Source of the DNA: Rugamonas fusca
GTDB taxonomy: Bacteria > Pseudomonadota > Gammaproteobacteria > Burkholderiales > Burkholderiaceae_D
NCBI RefSeq assembly: GCF_014042365.1
Contig: NZ_JACEZS010000001.1
Coordinates: forward strand, 620,001 to 684,000
DNA: 64,000 bases
Reading direction: 5' to 3'
The position numbers and the translations under genes are program-made. Below the pieces are notes generated by a model. It did no database searches. It saw nothing but the letters and a program-made list of their open reading frames with translations, and was not told the DNA's origin. Below are positions 1 through 9,003 of the stretch, piece after piece (position 1 is the stretch's first letter; every line of letters begins with the position of its first letter).

Positions 1-3000
1 AGGTGTGCAGCATCTTGCGATAGGCGGCCTGCTTGCCCAGCATGCGCCGCAGGCCAGCCGCCGTGTCCAGGCCGGCGATATGCGGTATGGTGGTAGTCGA
101 TGCGGCAGGCCTTGGCGCTGCCGCGGGCGCAGCTTCGCTGCCGACCGGTCGCGCAGGGATCCAGCGCAGCAACTGCGCCCATAGCGCCTCTGGCTCGATA
201 GGCTTGCCAACGAAGTCATTCATACCAGCCTCGCGGCAGCGCTCGCGGTCTTCGGTCAGCACGTTGGCGGTCATGGCGACAATGGGCAGGTCGGCGTAGC
301 GACCGTCGGCTCGGATCGCCTCGGTGGCCTGCAAACCATTCATGACCGGCATTTGCATGTCCATCAGCACCAGGTCATAGTGCTGCCGGTCCAACATGGT
401 CAGGCATTCGGCGCCATGATTGGCGATGTCGACCTGCAGTCCGGCACCAACCAGCATTTCTCTCGCCACCTGCTGATTCACTTCGTTATCCTCGACCAGC
501 AGCACGCGCGCGCCGTGGATGCTCGGTAGGCTGGCCACAGCCACCGGCGGCAGCGCTTCATCCGGCACCTGGTCCGGTTCCAGGTTGGCCAAGTGCATCA
601 TGGTGTCGAACAGCAGCGAACCGTTGACCGGCTTGCTCAGCACTTGTTCGATGCCCAGAAAGGCTGCCTGTTGGCGCAACTCGTGCCGCGCGTGCGCGCT
701 CAGCACCGCCAGGTGCGGCGGCTGGGCCAACGGCAGCGCCTGGATCGCCTTGGCGGTCTGCACCCCGTCCAATCCCGGCATCTGCCAGTCCAGCAGCACA
801 AACTGATAGGGCTGCCTGCTAACGTCGGCCTGCTCCAGCAGGCGCAGCGCTTCGCTACCGCTGGCGGCAAAGCCGACCTCCAGGCCCAGCGCGCGCAATT
901 GATTGCCGACCAGCTGGCGGGCGCTGGCTTCGTCATCGACGACCAGCACTGTCAAGCCCTTCAAGCCGGCGTGGCGCAGGCGACGCTGGCTACACTTGGT
1001 CCCGAGCCAGGCCGTGAACCAAAAGGTACTGCCCTCGCCCGGCACGCTGTCAACCCCAACTTCGCCGCCCATCAGCGCGGCAAGCTTGCGCGAGATCGCC
1101 AAGCCCAGGCCAGTGCCGCCATACTTGCGCGAGATCGAGGTATCGGCCTGGCTAAACGACTGGAACAGATTGGCGCGCTGCTCCGGTGTCAGGCCGATGC
1201 CGGTGTCGCTGACGCTAAAGCACAGCAAGGCGTCATCACCGTCGCGCTCCATTAGTTGGACCGCCAGCATGACCGTACCTTCGTGGGTAAATTTGACCGC
1301 ATTGCTGGCGAAGTTGATCAGGATCTGGCCCAGCCGCAAGGGATCGCCGCTCAGCTCGTGCGGCACTTCGGGCCCTACTTCGAGGAACAATTGCAGGCCG
1401 CGCTTGTGGGCCTGCTCGCTGACCAGGCCGACCACATTATCGAGCACGCTGTCGAGGTTAAAGTCGATGCGCTCGACCGCCATCTGGCCTGCTTCGATCT
1501 TCGAATAATCCAGGATGTCATTGATGATGCCTAGCAGATGCTGGCCGGCGCGCTGAATCTTGCTCACATAGTCGCGCTGGCGTGCCGACAGGTCTGACCG
1601 CAGCGCCAGGTGCGACATACCCAGGATGGCGTTCATCGGGGTGCGGATCTCGTGGCTCATATTGGCCAGGAAGCTGGACTTCACCTGCGAGGCGGCTTCG
1701 GCCACCTCCTTGGCGTGCCGCAGCACCTGCTCGGTCGCGCGCGCCGCCGTCACATCCTCGAAGAAGCCGCTCCAGACACCACGCTTGCCCGGCGCCGTGT
1801 GCGCGCGTGCGTGCCAACGCACCCAGCGCTGCTGGCCGTCCCACTCCACAGGTACCACGGTGTCGATGATGCCTGTGCCGTCGCCGAGTTGCTGCCAGTC
1901 GAGTGCAGCGCGCAATTCGGCCGCCACCTGCGGTTCCACATGGCGCCAGCAGGCCTGGGCATCCTGCATTAGTTCGGACGCATCCACTCCGATGAGCTCG
2001 CCGACCGGCGCACCGATAAACTTGAAGCGCACCTGATTATCTTCCAGCACCCGTAGCTGGAACACCGCCACCGGAATCGATTGGGTCATGTCGACCATGC
2101 GGTCCAGCTGCAAGCGGTTGTCGGCCATGTACTGCTGCAGGGCGGCCTTCATACGCGCCAGTTCCGCCAGCAGCTGGCCGGTTTCGCCACCGCTGCCAAC
2201 CTCGATTTCGCCGCTCATATCGCCAGCTGCGATTCGGTGGGCGATCTCGACCGCCTGTGCCAGCGGGTCGCGGATGGCGCGGTACACCCACAACAGCATC
2301 AGCGCCAGCGTGGCCAGCGTCACGGCACTTAGCACATAAACCAGCATGGCCATGCGCTTCGCATGGCCATGGGCGATCGCGACGGCGGCAGCGGTACGCT
2401 GGTCCAGCAGGGCCAGGAAGTCGTCCACCGGACGCAGCACCTCGGCCTTCATGACGTGGTAGGCATGGTTGTACAGCAGGTCGCGCGCCAATTGCGGATC
2501 CGGCAGGCGCAGAACGGTGAAGCCGCCATGGCCATCGTCAAACTTGCCCTTGGCTGCGTTCATGGCGATCAGTTCGGTCCTGGCCAACTGGTCGGACTTG
2601 ATCTTGGCTTCGCTCAACTTTGCCATCTCGACCGCGCTGAAATGCGCATCGCGCAAGAGCTGCCGCAGCGGTACGGCGATACCATCGGGTGAGGGCGCGC
2701 GGCCGTCGGCGGACACGAAGTCCCAGTAGATGCGTTCGTAATTTTGCGGCCGCGGGCGTTTGCCGTCGCGGATCTCGATAACCGCCAGATACTGTTGTTC
2801 ATAGGCCGCTTCGCCCGTTTCCACAAAGGTGCGAGCCAGGCGAGTGAGATCGGCCGAGCTTTGGCGCAGCTCGGCCGCCAGCAAAAAGGATTGGTAGCGG
2901 TTCTGGCTAGCCGCGTCCAGTTCGGCATTGCTGCGGTCGGCCGCACTATAGGCCAGCAAGGTCATGCTCATCAGCACAGCTACCGAGCCAGCGAGAACCT

Positions 3001-3046
3001 TGAAATTCTGCCGGATCGAGAGTTTCTTTAATATGGGTAATGCCAA
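1..3046 (-). CDS. Hybrid sensor histidine kinase (HAMP-PAS-HisKA-HATPase-REC-REC-Hpt), C-terminus off window
   Basis: Membrane-bound hybrid kinase that passes phosphate from a kinase core through two receivers to a C-terminal Hpt domain. A TM helix lies at about residues 15-33, a sensory loop follows, then a second TM near 245-270, HAMP and PAS. The HisKA motif [11 protein letters not shown] places the phospho-His at residue 465. The ATPase shows an [14 protein letters not shown]-box, DTGIGL and [10 protein letters not shown]. The receivers have acceptor Asp at about 753 (LLDWQMPG) and 896 ([11 protein letters not shown]). The final visible residues ([15 protein letters not shown]) begin an Hpt domain, cut by the window edge. 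The start is a TTG preceded by GGAGG; the first ATG, 25 codons on, would cut into the TM helix. The ligand is unknown. Confidence 0.9.
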   Translation of the reverse strand, partial: MALPILKKLSIRQNFKVLAGSVAVLMSMTLLAYSAADRSNAELDAASQNRYQSFLLAAELRQSSADLTRLARTFVETGEAAYEQQYLAVIEIRDGKRPRPQNYERIYWDFVSADGRAPSPDGIAVPLRQLLRDAHFSAVEMAKLSEAKIKSDQLARTELIAMNAAKGKFDDGHGGFTVLRLPDPQLARDLLYNHAYHVMKAEVLRPVDDFLALLDQRTAAAVAIAHGHAKRMAMLVYVLSAVTLATLALMLLWVYRAIRDPLAQAVEIAHRIAAGDMSGEIEVGSGGETGQLLAELARMKAALQQYMADNRLQLDRMVDMTQSIPVAVFQLRVLEDNQVRFKFIGAPVGELIGVDASELMQDAQACWRHVEPQVAAELRAALDWQQLGDGTGIIDTVVPVEWDGQQRWVRWHARAHTAPGKRGVWSGFFEDVTAARATEQVLRHAKEVAEAASQVKSSFLANMSHEIRTPMNAILGMSHLALRSDLSARQRDYVSKIQRAGQHLLGIINDILDYSKIEAGQMAVERIDFNLDSVLDNVVGLVSEQAHKRGLQLFLEVGPEVPHELSGDPLRLGQILINFASNAVKFTHEGTVMLAVQLMERDGDDALLCFSVSDTGIGLTPEQRANLFQSFSQADTSISRKYGGTGLGLAISRKLAALMGGEVGVDSVPGEGSTFWFTAWLGTKCSQRRLRHAGLKGLTVLVVDDEASARQLVGNQLRALGLEVGFAASGSEALRLLEQADVSRQPYQFVLLDWQMPGLDGVQTAKAIQALPLAQPPHLAVLSAHARHELRQQAAFLGIEQVLSKPVNGSLLFDTMMHLANLEPDQVPDEALPPVAVASLPSIHGARVLLVEDNEVNQQVAREMLVGAGLQVDIANHGAECLTMLDRQHYDLVLMDMQMPVMNGLQATEAIRADGRYADLPIVAMTANVLTEDRERCREAGMNDFVGKPIEPEALWAQLLRWIPARPVGSEAAPAAAPRPAASTTTIPHIAGLDTAAGLRRMLGKQAAYRKMLHT

Positions 3047-3199
3047 CGCCGCCTCCGTATGCTGTCGCTTCCACCATAAAAGTTTCCTGGAGGAATCTCT
3101 AATCGTGAGATAGTAAAGACGGCCACCACCTCCGCCTAGTGGAATGCATGACAAACTCTTTACATTTGACGACAAGCGCTGGCTCGCCGGCACTGCCCG
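3047..3199. other. Spacer between hybrid kinase and Hpt fragment
   Basis: About 150 bases carrying the ribosome-binding site (GGAGG near 3052-3056, minus strand) and presumably the promoter of the hybrid kinase. No coding sequence is recognisable. Confidence 0.4.
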
Positions 3200-3859
3200 T
3201 CAGACGGCCGACTCCACCTCCTGCAAGGTTCGCAGGGCCTGTTCAAAATCGTAGTCCTCGGCAGCAGCGGCGATTGTGCTCAGAAGCGCCTCCGCCGGGC
3301 TGCCGCGTGCCTCTCGCGACAGCCGCGCGGCCAGTTTCAGCGCGGCGCCGCCGTTGTCGTCGAGCAGTTCCCTGAGGCGAGCCAGTCCGGCTTGCAGGGT
3401 GGGGCCGTCGAGCGCTGGCAGCGCTGGCGCCAGTTCCGGCTCCAGATCGAGGGGAGCCAAGCCGGCCAGCACCGTATCCAGCTCTGCTGTCACCTGCGCC
3501 TGCAATGCGTCCAGTTCGTTGTCTGGCTCGTTGCGTAAACAAGCATGCTCCAGCGCGGCGGCCGCCATCTGCACCTGCAGCGCTCCAATGGTTCCGGCCA
3601 AGCCGCGCAGGGTATGGGCGATGCGGCGCGTGGTGGCGGTGTCGGCGGCCACGCGGGCGCCACTGAAGTCGATATCGAATGCCACCTGCTCGCGGCAGAG
3701 ACGCCGCAACATCTGGCGGTACATGGCGACACTGCCTCCTATGGTCTTCAGTCCGGCCTGGCCGTCGATGCCCGGCAACGCGCTGAATGTCGCGTCAGCG
3801 TCTGGTGCGGGCGGCGCGTTCGGCGGGGGGGCGCTTGCGGCCGGGCTGGTATGATTCAC
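3200..3859 (-). CDS. Hpt domain protein, likely detached tail of a hybrid kinase
   Basis: 219-residue Hpt phosphotransfer protein. The four-helix Hpt motif IAHTLRGLAGTIGA puts the phospho-His at residue 82, after a Pro/Ala-rich linker (residues 1-25). The core fits the IDG(x)AGL..GG....Y...L pattern seen at the C-terminus of hybrid kinases, including the neighbour at 1-3046. A second helical region (about 130-219) extends it. The start is GTG, overlapping the upstream stop by four bases (GTGA), so translation is coupled to the receiver ORF at 3856-4482. Together they look like the REC-Hpt end of a broken hybrid kinase. It may still fold and accept phosphate. Confidence 0.7.
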   Translation of the reverse strand: MNHTSPAASAPPPNAPPAPDADATFSALPGIDGQAGLKTIGGSVAMYRQMLRRLCREQVAFDIDFSGARVAADTATTRRIAHTLRGLAGTIGALQVQMAAAALEHACLRNEPDNELDALQAQVTAELDTVLAGLAPLDLEPELAPALPALDGPTLQAGLARLRELLDDNGGAALKLAARLSREARGSPAEALLSTIAAAAEDYDFEQALRTLQEVESAV

Positions 3860-4500
3860 TGCGCCATGGTGATGAACATCTGCTGCACATCAAGCGGCTT
3901 GGCGATATGGTCGTTCATGCCCGCCGTCAATACCTTGGCGCGATCATCCGACATCGCGTTGGCCGTCATCGTCAGTACGGACAGCGCCTGCCACTGCGGC
4001 TGTTGGCGGATCGCACGGGCAGCCATGTAACCGTCCATCACCGGCATCTGGCAATCCATCAGCACACCGTCGAGTGGGCCGGCCTGCGTCAGCAATTCCA
4101 GCGCCTCGCTACCATTGCCGGCCAATGTCGCCGTGATGCCGGCCTTGGCCAGCATATCCTGGGCCAACTCCTGGTTCATCTCGTTGTCTTCCACTAGCAG
4201 CAAGTGGGCGCCGGCCAGCTTGGCGCTGGCCTGCACGCGCACCTCGCTCTGGTGCTGTGCCGTGCACACCGCCACCACCGTTCCATGCGCGACGGCCAGC
4301 GCCTCCAGCAGACGAGGTGCGGTGATAGGCTTGGTGAACACGCCCGCCAGCCGGACTCCGTGCTCGTGCGCGTGCGCCAATGCATCCTCGCGCCCATGCG
4401 CCGTCATTATCAACACTGGCGGCGTAGCCTGCGATTGTAGCTGCAACCGCAGCGCGCATTCCATGCCATCCATGAGCGACAATTTTCAGTCGATCAACAG
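3856..4500 (-). pseudogene. Truncated receiver-receiver fragment of a hybrid kinase
   Basis: The open part (3856-4482, TTG start) encodes the second half of one receiver (MDGMECALRL...VLIMTAHG...FTKPI) and a complete second receiver (LLLVEDNEMNQE, acceptor Asp in VLMDCQMPVMDG, final Lys in IAKPLD). Directly upstream in the same frame the bases read Leu-Leu-Ile-Asp-stop-Lys-Leu-Ser. The stop is a TGA at 4486-4488, exactly where receivers of this type usually carry Trp (LLIDWKL), so a TGG to TGA nonsense change is likely. Another stop (4501-4503) and loss of similarity follow upstream. No kinase core precedes it. This is the decayed tail of a hybrid kinase whose Hpt domain is the next ORF. Confidence 0.65.
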
Positions 4501-4636
4501 TTACGGTGCTGATGACTTCCTTGACAGTGGGAAACGCGGCCAACGTCACTACAACCGGCGACGCAGCGGTACCAAAATAGTAGAAGTCACTTGAAGACAC
4601 TCCCAGTACTCGGCACCGATCTGGCCAGCATTAGCA

Positions 4637-6346
4637 CTAGATTTTTTGCCACTCATCGCTGCTGGTCCGCGTCGAGACCGCTTTAGTGAGGCGTCTCGGA
4701 CTGGACACTTCGTCACGACTTACAGCTCGCTCTCTCCCGGCAAGAGCAACCACTTCTGAGCGAGTGGCGGTCCCCGCTTGGTGATGGACATGGAAGACCG
4801 AAACGGCACGAGACAGCTGCACCGCTTGTTCATCTAGGCTGGCTGCCGCAGCTGCTGCCTGCTCCACCAGGGCCGCATTCTGCTGCGTCCCCTCATCCAT
4901 ATCAGTCACGGCTTGGTTGACCTGTTCAATACCGTCGCTCTGTTCATGACTGGCCGAGGCAATCTCACCCATGATTCCCGCGACCCGCTGCACTGACTGA
5001 ATAATTTCCGACATGGTCTCGCCGGCGTTGCCAACCAGGCGGTTACCCAGTTCAACTTTGCTGACGGAATCGTGAATCAAGTCCTTGATTTCCTTGGCGG
5101 CAGCTGCCGAACGCTGAGCCAGGTTCCTCACCTCCGTTGCGACCACGGCAAATCCACGACCTTGCTCTCCGGCGCGTGCAGCCTCAACCGCAGCATTCAA
5201 TGCCAGGATATTGGTCTGGAAAGCTATGCCGTCAATCAAAGCAATGATGTCGACAATTTTGCTGGCCGAGGTGCTGATATCGCCCATGGTCGTTCGCACT
5301 TCGGCGACGGATTGCCCACCCTTGGTGGCAATTATGGAGGTGGTGGCCACAAGTTCGCTGGCCAGACGGGCATTGTCCGCATTTTGACGGACAGTCGATG
5401 AAAATTCCTCCATGCTGGACGCGGTTTCCTCCAGGCTGGAGGCTTGCGCCTCCGTGCGAGACGATAAATTCAGATTGCCTTCGGCAATGTCACGTGTTGC
5501 CGCACCCATGGCATCGACGTTGGCCCGGACGCCGCCAATGATCGCCATCATGTTGACGTTTATCTGCTGTAATGCACGCAGCAGTTGCCCCATATCGTCG
5601 CCCCTGCTGACATCGACCGTGCCGGTCAAATCACCACCTGCTAGGGCGCGGGCAGCCGTAGTCGCTTGACGCAACGGCACCGTGACCGTCGCTCGTAAGG
5701 CTAACCCTAGCACCAGTGCCACAGTGATGCCTGTGATAGCCAATCCGGCAGTCCAGCTGGCTACGATACCTGGCTGGGTCAGAAGCCCAATGCCTCCCAT
5801 TGCGGCGATCAACGTCGCCAAAAATATCAGGCCGACATTGAAACGCGTCTGTATCGACAGTTCATTCCACTCCCGCGCCGTACCGGCCAAGCCGGTGCGC
5901 ACGACCTGGCCTTGCTTCACAGCGACCCGGTTGGGATTGCCGGCGACGATTTCCCGATATACGCGATCCGCCGAGGTGATCTGATCCCTACTCGGCTTAG
6001 AGCGAATGGACATGTATCCGGTGACACGGCCATTTTCGAGAACAGGAGTGACATTGGCCACCACCCAGTAGTAGTCGCCATTTTTCCGGCGATTCTTAAC
6101 CATGCCGGTCCACGGCAGGCCAGCTTTGAGGGTTTGCCACAGATCGGCAAATGCCTCAGGCGGCATCTCTGGATGTCTAACCAAATTATGTGGCGCGCCG
6201 ATCAATTCTTCTTCAGTGAATCCGCTGACCTCAACAAAATAGGGGTTGATATAGGTTATCTTTCCCTTCAAATCGGTTTTCGACACGATAGGCTTGCCAT
6301 CCGCCATTTCATATTCGATGTTGGTTATTGGTAAGTTTTTGCGCAT
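4637..6346 (-). CDS. PAS domain-containing methyl-accepting chemotaxis protein (Aer-like)
   Basis: 569-residue chemoreceptor resembling the aerotaxis sensor Aer. Residues 20-115 form a PAS domain (DLKGKITYINPYFVEVSGF, RKNGDYYWV) of the FAD-binding Aer type. Two TM helices (about 171-189 and 196-218) are joined by a short loop, so sensing is cytoplasmic, not periplasmic. HAMP covers about 218-272. The signalling hairpin has the conserved [19 protein letters not shown] tip. The C-terminus ends DEWQKI, close to but not a full CheR tether of the W-x-x-F type found in the MCP at 44449. Base composition is less GC-rich than the MCP genes further right. Probable role: energy or redox taxis. Confidence 0.9.
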   Translation of the reverse strand: MRKNLPITNIEYEMADGKPIVSKTDLKGKITYINPYFVEVSGFTEEELIGAPHNLVRHPEMPPEAFADLWQTLKAGLPWTGMVKNRRKNGDYYWVVANVTPVLENGRVTGYMSIRSKPSRDQITSADRVYREIVAGNPNRVAVKQGQVVRTGLAGTAREWNELSIQTRFNVGLIFLATLIAAMGGIGLLTQPGIVASWTAGLAITGITVALVLGLALRATVTVPLRQATTAARALAGGDLTGTVDVSRGDDMGQLLRALQQINVNMMAIIGGVRANVDAMGAATRDIAEGNLNLSSRTEAQASSLEETASSMEEFSSTVRQNADNARLASELVATTSIIATKGGQSVAEVRTTMGDISTSASKIVDIIALIDGIAFQTNILALNAAVEAARAGEQGRGFAVVATEVRNLAQRSAAAAKEIKDLIHDSVSKVELGNRLVGNAGETMSEIIQSVQRVAGIMGEIASASHEQSDGIEQVNQAVTDMDEGTQQNAALVEQAAAAAASLDEQAVQLSRAVSVFHVHHQAGTATRSEVVALAGRERAVSRDEVSSPRRLTKAVSTRTSSDEWQKI

Positions 6347-6648
6347 GTCTTCCCCCTGTATTTTTATGGACTTCCTGGCGACTGGACGGAATTTAGAGAA
6401 TTACAACAAATTTCACCAAAATTTGACCTGCACTGAGCTGTGAAATATCAATATTTCCATAAGGAAATTATAGGATTAACACTACATGATAAAAATGAAC
6501 AACGCTTCGCATTCCATGACACTCAATTTACATTTGATGACGACCGTAGTCTTGCAGCTCGCCCGGTCTCATCAGTGATCACGGCCGGATCAAGGATTCA
6601 AGGTGCCGGAATAGCTGGTCCCGTTGCCCAGCCCCCCCCCCCACCTCT
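6347..6648. other. AT-rich intergenic region with a poly-C tract
   Basis: Upstream region of the Aer-like gene. It is noticeably AT-rich to about 6540 and ends in a run of C residues at about 6631-6641, next to the repeats at 6649. A short open frame at 6440-6676 has no recognisable protein features and runs into the repeats, so it is not called. Confidence 0.5.
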
Positions 6649-6740
6649 GGCCGGGTCAAAATCCCCCACCTCCTGACCGTTTAGCGCCCCCGTTGGCCGG
6701 GCAAAATCCCCCACCCCTGGCCGGGTCAAAATCCCCCACC
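6649..6740. repeat. Three direct repeats, possible insertion-sequence end
   Basis: A 22-bp unit starting GGCCGGGTCAAAATCC occurs at 6649-6670, 6695-6715 (one T missing) and 6719-6740. Copies 1 and 3 share similarity further on (CTGACCG and TAGCGC). Tandem short repeats like these are typical of transposase-binding sites at insertion-sequence ends, notably of the IS21 type. That assignment is inference: no transposase gene is attached here. Confidence 0.6.
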
Positions 6741-6787
6741 TGCTGACCGCCTAGCGCTGCCATAAGCTACTGGCCAAAGTAGAGCAA

Positions 6788-6855
6788 GGGGTTTGAGGTG
6801 CAATGGAACAGTTATGCTCAGCTGAGCATAACTGTTCCACTGCACCTCAGACCCC
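6788..6855. mobile_element. Two Tn3-type terminal inverted repeats fused into a 68-bp palindrome
   Basis: The arms 6788-6821 and 6822-6855 are reverse complements with two mismatches (6793 and 6803) and no loop. Read inwards from either outer end, each arm begins GGGGTYTGAGGTGCARTGGAA (Y = C/T, R = A/G). This closely follows the first 22 bases of the classical Tn3 inverted repeat (GGGGTCTGACGCTCAGTGGA...). The left arm is thus positioned as the left end of the transposon that follows. The right arm faces it as the right end of a leftward element. Flanking pentamers (AGCAA and ATGTA) differ, so there is no target duplication. No T-tract follows, which argues against a terminator. Confidence 0.7.
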
Positions 6856-6972
6856 ATGTAGTCCAGAACCCGTACAAAAGCAATTATTCGGGCTCAAAAA
6901 CGATTACAAAACCTGGCTGTGTTCAAAAAAATAGTTATAAACTTGCCCTCGTGGCATCAAGTGAAGAATAGG
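6856..6972. other. Spacer between transposon end and tnpT-like gene
   Basis: About 117 bases downstream of the tnpT-like gene, moderately AT-rich, with no recognised coding or structural element. Confidence 0.3.
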
Positions 6973-8016
6973 TCACTTCCCCACCTCGGGCGCGGTCGAC
7001 GTGGCGGCGATCTTGTCGAGATAGGCCCGCAACTGCTCTCCAATTTGCTCCTGTGCCTGCACCTTCGCGTTGGCCTGGGCCAACAAGAGCTCCAACTCAC
7101 GAACCTGTGCCTTGATCGGCGCGATCTGGTCGTTGGTATTGTTTAGCTGTTCGGTCAGTAGTACAGTTTCGGCGATTTTACCGACCAGTTGGCGCTCGGT
7201 ATCCGATGCGCGCACCTGCAAGGATTGCAGCGAGTCGACTTTTTGCTCCAGCTTACGGACCTGGGTCAGTTGTTCGTAAAGGTTCTGCTTGGTGTGCGAC
7301 AACTCGGACACCAATTTCGCTCCCTCCTGATTCAGGCGGGTCAGCTCGTCTTGCTTGATGGAGATCGTCTGCAGGGCCAGGCGTAGTTCGGCCTGCATTT
7401 GCTGTATTTGTTGTTCGTGGCGCCGGATATCGGCCTCGCGCTGCTCCTTTACCGACTGGCGATAGTGCTCCAGGGCTTGGCGCGCGTGCTGGTGTTTCTC
7501 CTCCAGCGATTCCCGATGTGCCTCATTCTCGGCAAGCCGTTGCTGGAGGTCGGTCACCTTCTGTTCTGCGACCAGGCGCATGGTCGATTCCCTTTGATGA
7601 TCGCTATGGCTGGCCGCCAGCGCCGCCGCCTGCTCCTGGAGGGCCGTTTCCAGCTCCAGCACGTGGGCCCGCTGTTGCGCATTTTCTTTCTGGGCCGCCT
7701 GCAGCAGCGCCGCCAATTCAACCGCCTTCGCTTCGGATGCGACCTCGGCCGCTGCTATCCGTTCCTGGGCCTCATCCTCCAGCCGCGCGGCCAGTCGCTG
7801 GACCAAGTCCTGTAACGCCTCACTGATCGAGGTGCGCTGGCCGCCGACGCCGCCGTCCTCGGCTTCCAATTCCTTGAGATATTTGTGGATCGTGGTTTTA
7901 GAGCCCGTATTCCCCAATGCCACACGAACGGCGTCCACCGACGGGTTTATACCCTGCGCAATGAGGGCGTCACGTGCCTTTTGTACGTCCGATTTGTAAA
8001 GCCCGCTGCGTGCCAT
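6973..8016 (-). CDS. tnpT: TnpT-like cointegrate resolution protein (KfrA N-terminal domain, long coiled coil)
   Basis: 347-residue protein. The N-terminus (residues 1-60, SDVQKARDALIAQG..., VRVALGNTGSKTTIHKYL) matches the KfrA-type DNA-binding domain. The rest, to about residue 335, is a long heptad-rich coiled coil rich in Gln, Glu, Ala and Leu. The ATG at 8016 is preferred over an upstream in-frame start at 8097: it has GGAG six to seven bases before it and begins with the conserved MARSGLYKSDVQ. Size, domains and divergent placement opposite a tyrosine recombinase match TnpT of Tn4651-type transposons, which assists TnpS in resolving cointegrates. A plasmid KfrA-like function is the alternative. 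Confidence 0.75.
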   Translation of the reverse strand: MARSGLYKSDVQKARDALIAQGINPSVDAVRVALGNTGSKTTIHKYLKELEAEDGGVGGQRTSISEALQDLVQRLAARLEDEAQERIAAAEVASEAKAVELAALLQAAQKENAQQRAHVLELETALQEQAAALAASHSDHQRESTMRLVAEQKVTDLQQRLAENEAHRESLEEKHQHARQALEHYRQSVKEQREADIRRHEQQIQQMQAELRLALQTISIKQDELTRLNQEGAKLVSELSHTKQNLYEQLTQVRKLEQKVDSLQSLQVRASDTERQLVGKIAETVLLTEQLNNTNDQIAPIKAQVRELELLLAQANAKVQAQEQIGEQLRAYLDKIAATSTAPEVGK

Positions 8017-8112
8017 AGGGTCTCCAGAGGATGAAATAAGATAATAAATTACATACCACGTAAGTACATAACAGATTACCCCAAATTCCAAGAGCAATTG
8101 CGTCTAAATTTT

Positions 8113-8141
8113 ACATCGGATAAAGTAGGTTTATCCGGTGT
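8113..8141. other. Candidate tyrosine recombinase core site (rst/res)
   Basis: Inverted repeat between the divergent tnpT-like and tnpS-side genes: ACATCGGATAAA at 8113-8124 and TTTATCCGGTGT at 8130-8141, 11 of 12 positions complementary, with a 5-bp centre (GTAGG). Arms of 11-12 bp around a short spacer are the usual layout of a tyrosine recombinase crossover site, and tnpS-tnpT systems carry their resolution site in this intergenic region. Assignment by position and shape only. It could instead be a repressor operator. Confidence 0.55.
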
Positions 8142-8231
8142 GATCATCTGAACCGGCGAGTTTTTCGCATTTTTCCCTGTAATTTCGCTGTTGGCCAGCT
8201 ACATTGATGCTTTGCCGTGGAGGTAGTGATA

Positions 8232-8999
8232 GTGACGCTAGACGAGTACATGATAGATTCAAAAAAGCGCGGTGCGCTTATCCTCGCCCTCAGGCGGGCG
8301 ATCGTCAGCGAATTCAATGTTGAAGACTGGCGTGAGTTCGGGTATTTGTCCGGACAGTCTGACTACATCCAGCGCCATGACCGGTTACTGCACAGCTTGC
8401 ATTGGCAAGATCCTGATTACGGCGACTGCGTCTTGCAGGCGCTTGAGCGTTTCACCCGTGAAGGCTGGGATGTTGTGGATCAGCTCATCAACCATCCAAA
8501 ATTGACCAGCCATTTGTTGAACGAGATCCCGGACCTATCGATTTTTGTGCGCAGGGATATTCAAAGTGTAAAGACCGAAGCACCGGCCAGCCTATCGAGC
8601 GGCGACGTGGTATTGCTCGCACTGAATGATGCCGAACGCCTTATGCATATCAGCGGACCAGTCAGCGCGGTCGACCGCCTGCATACGGCGCTGCATGGCT
8701 ACTTCCGAAGCCTGTGCGCCGACGCCGGCCTCAGCATGGCCGACGAGGCCTCGTTGACCGCACTATTCAAGGCGTTGCGCACGGCACATCCGATGCTCAA
8801 GAACCTGGGCTCGTATGACAATGACCTGGTGCGCGTGCTGAACGGGTTTGCGAACGCGATCGACGCCATCAATTCCCTGCGCAACAACGGCAGCATTGCG
8901 CACCCGTCCGAGGACCTGCTGGGCGAACCGGAAGCCCACTTGGCCGTCAACGCGACCCGCACGATATTCAACTATATCCGGGCGAAGGTAGGACACTAA
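8232..8999 (+). CDS. HEPN/abortive-infection C-terminal-domain-like protein in the resolution operon
   Basis: 255-residue soluble protein without a signal peptide. The C-terminal third (about 170-255) resembles the abortive-infection protein C-terminal domain, with the motif LRNNGSIAHP. This contains an R-x6-H pattern as found in HEPN ribonuclease domains. The N-terminal half (ALRRAIVSEFNVEDWREFGYL..., LNEIPDLSIFV) is not recognised. The GTG at 8232 is chosen because GGAGG lies eight bases upstream. It sits between the candidate resolution site and tnpS, only four bases before tnpS, so the two are probably co-transcribed. It may be a passenger defence gene or an accessory to recombination. 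The family call is moderate. Confidence 0.55.
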   Translation: MTLDEYMIDSKKRGALILALRRAIVSEFNVEDWREFGYLSGQSDYIQRHDRLLHSLHWQDPDYGDCVLQALERFTREGWDVVDQLINHPKLTSHLLNEIPDLSIFVRRDIQSVKTEAPASLSSGDVVLLALNDAERLMHISGPVSAVDRLHTALHGYFRSLCADAGLSMADEASLTALFKALRTAHPMLKNLGSYDNDLVRVLNGFANAIDAINSLRNNGSIAHPSEDLLGEPEAHLAVNATRTIFNYIRAKVGH

Positions 9000-9003
9000 C
9001 CTC

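Noticed and set aside
593..1255. 220-codon open frame on the plus strand
   Set aside because: Lies antisense to the hybrid kinase, whose minus-strand frame gives clear receiver and HATPase motifs across the same bases.
6440..6676. 78-codon open frame
   Set aside because: Runs through the poly-C tract and into the direct repeats; no protein-like feature or ribosome-binding site.
6788..6855. Palindrome read as a rho-independent terminator
   Set aside because: No T-tract on either side, and the arms match Tn3-type end sequence.
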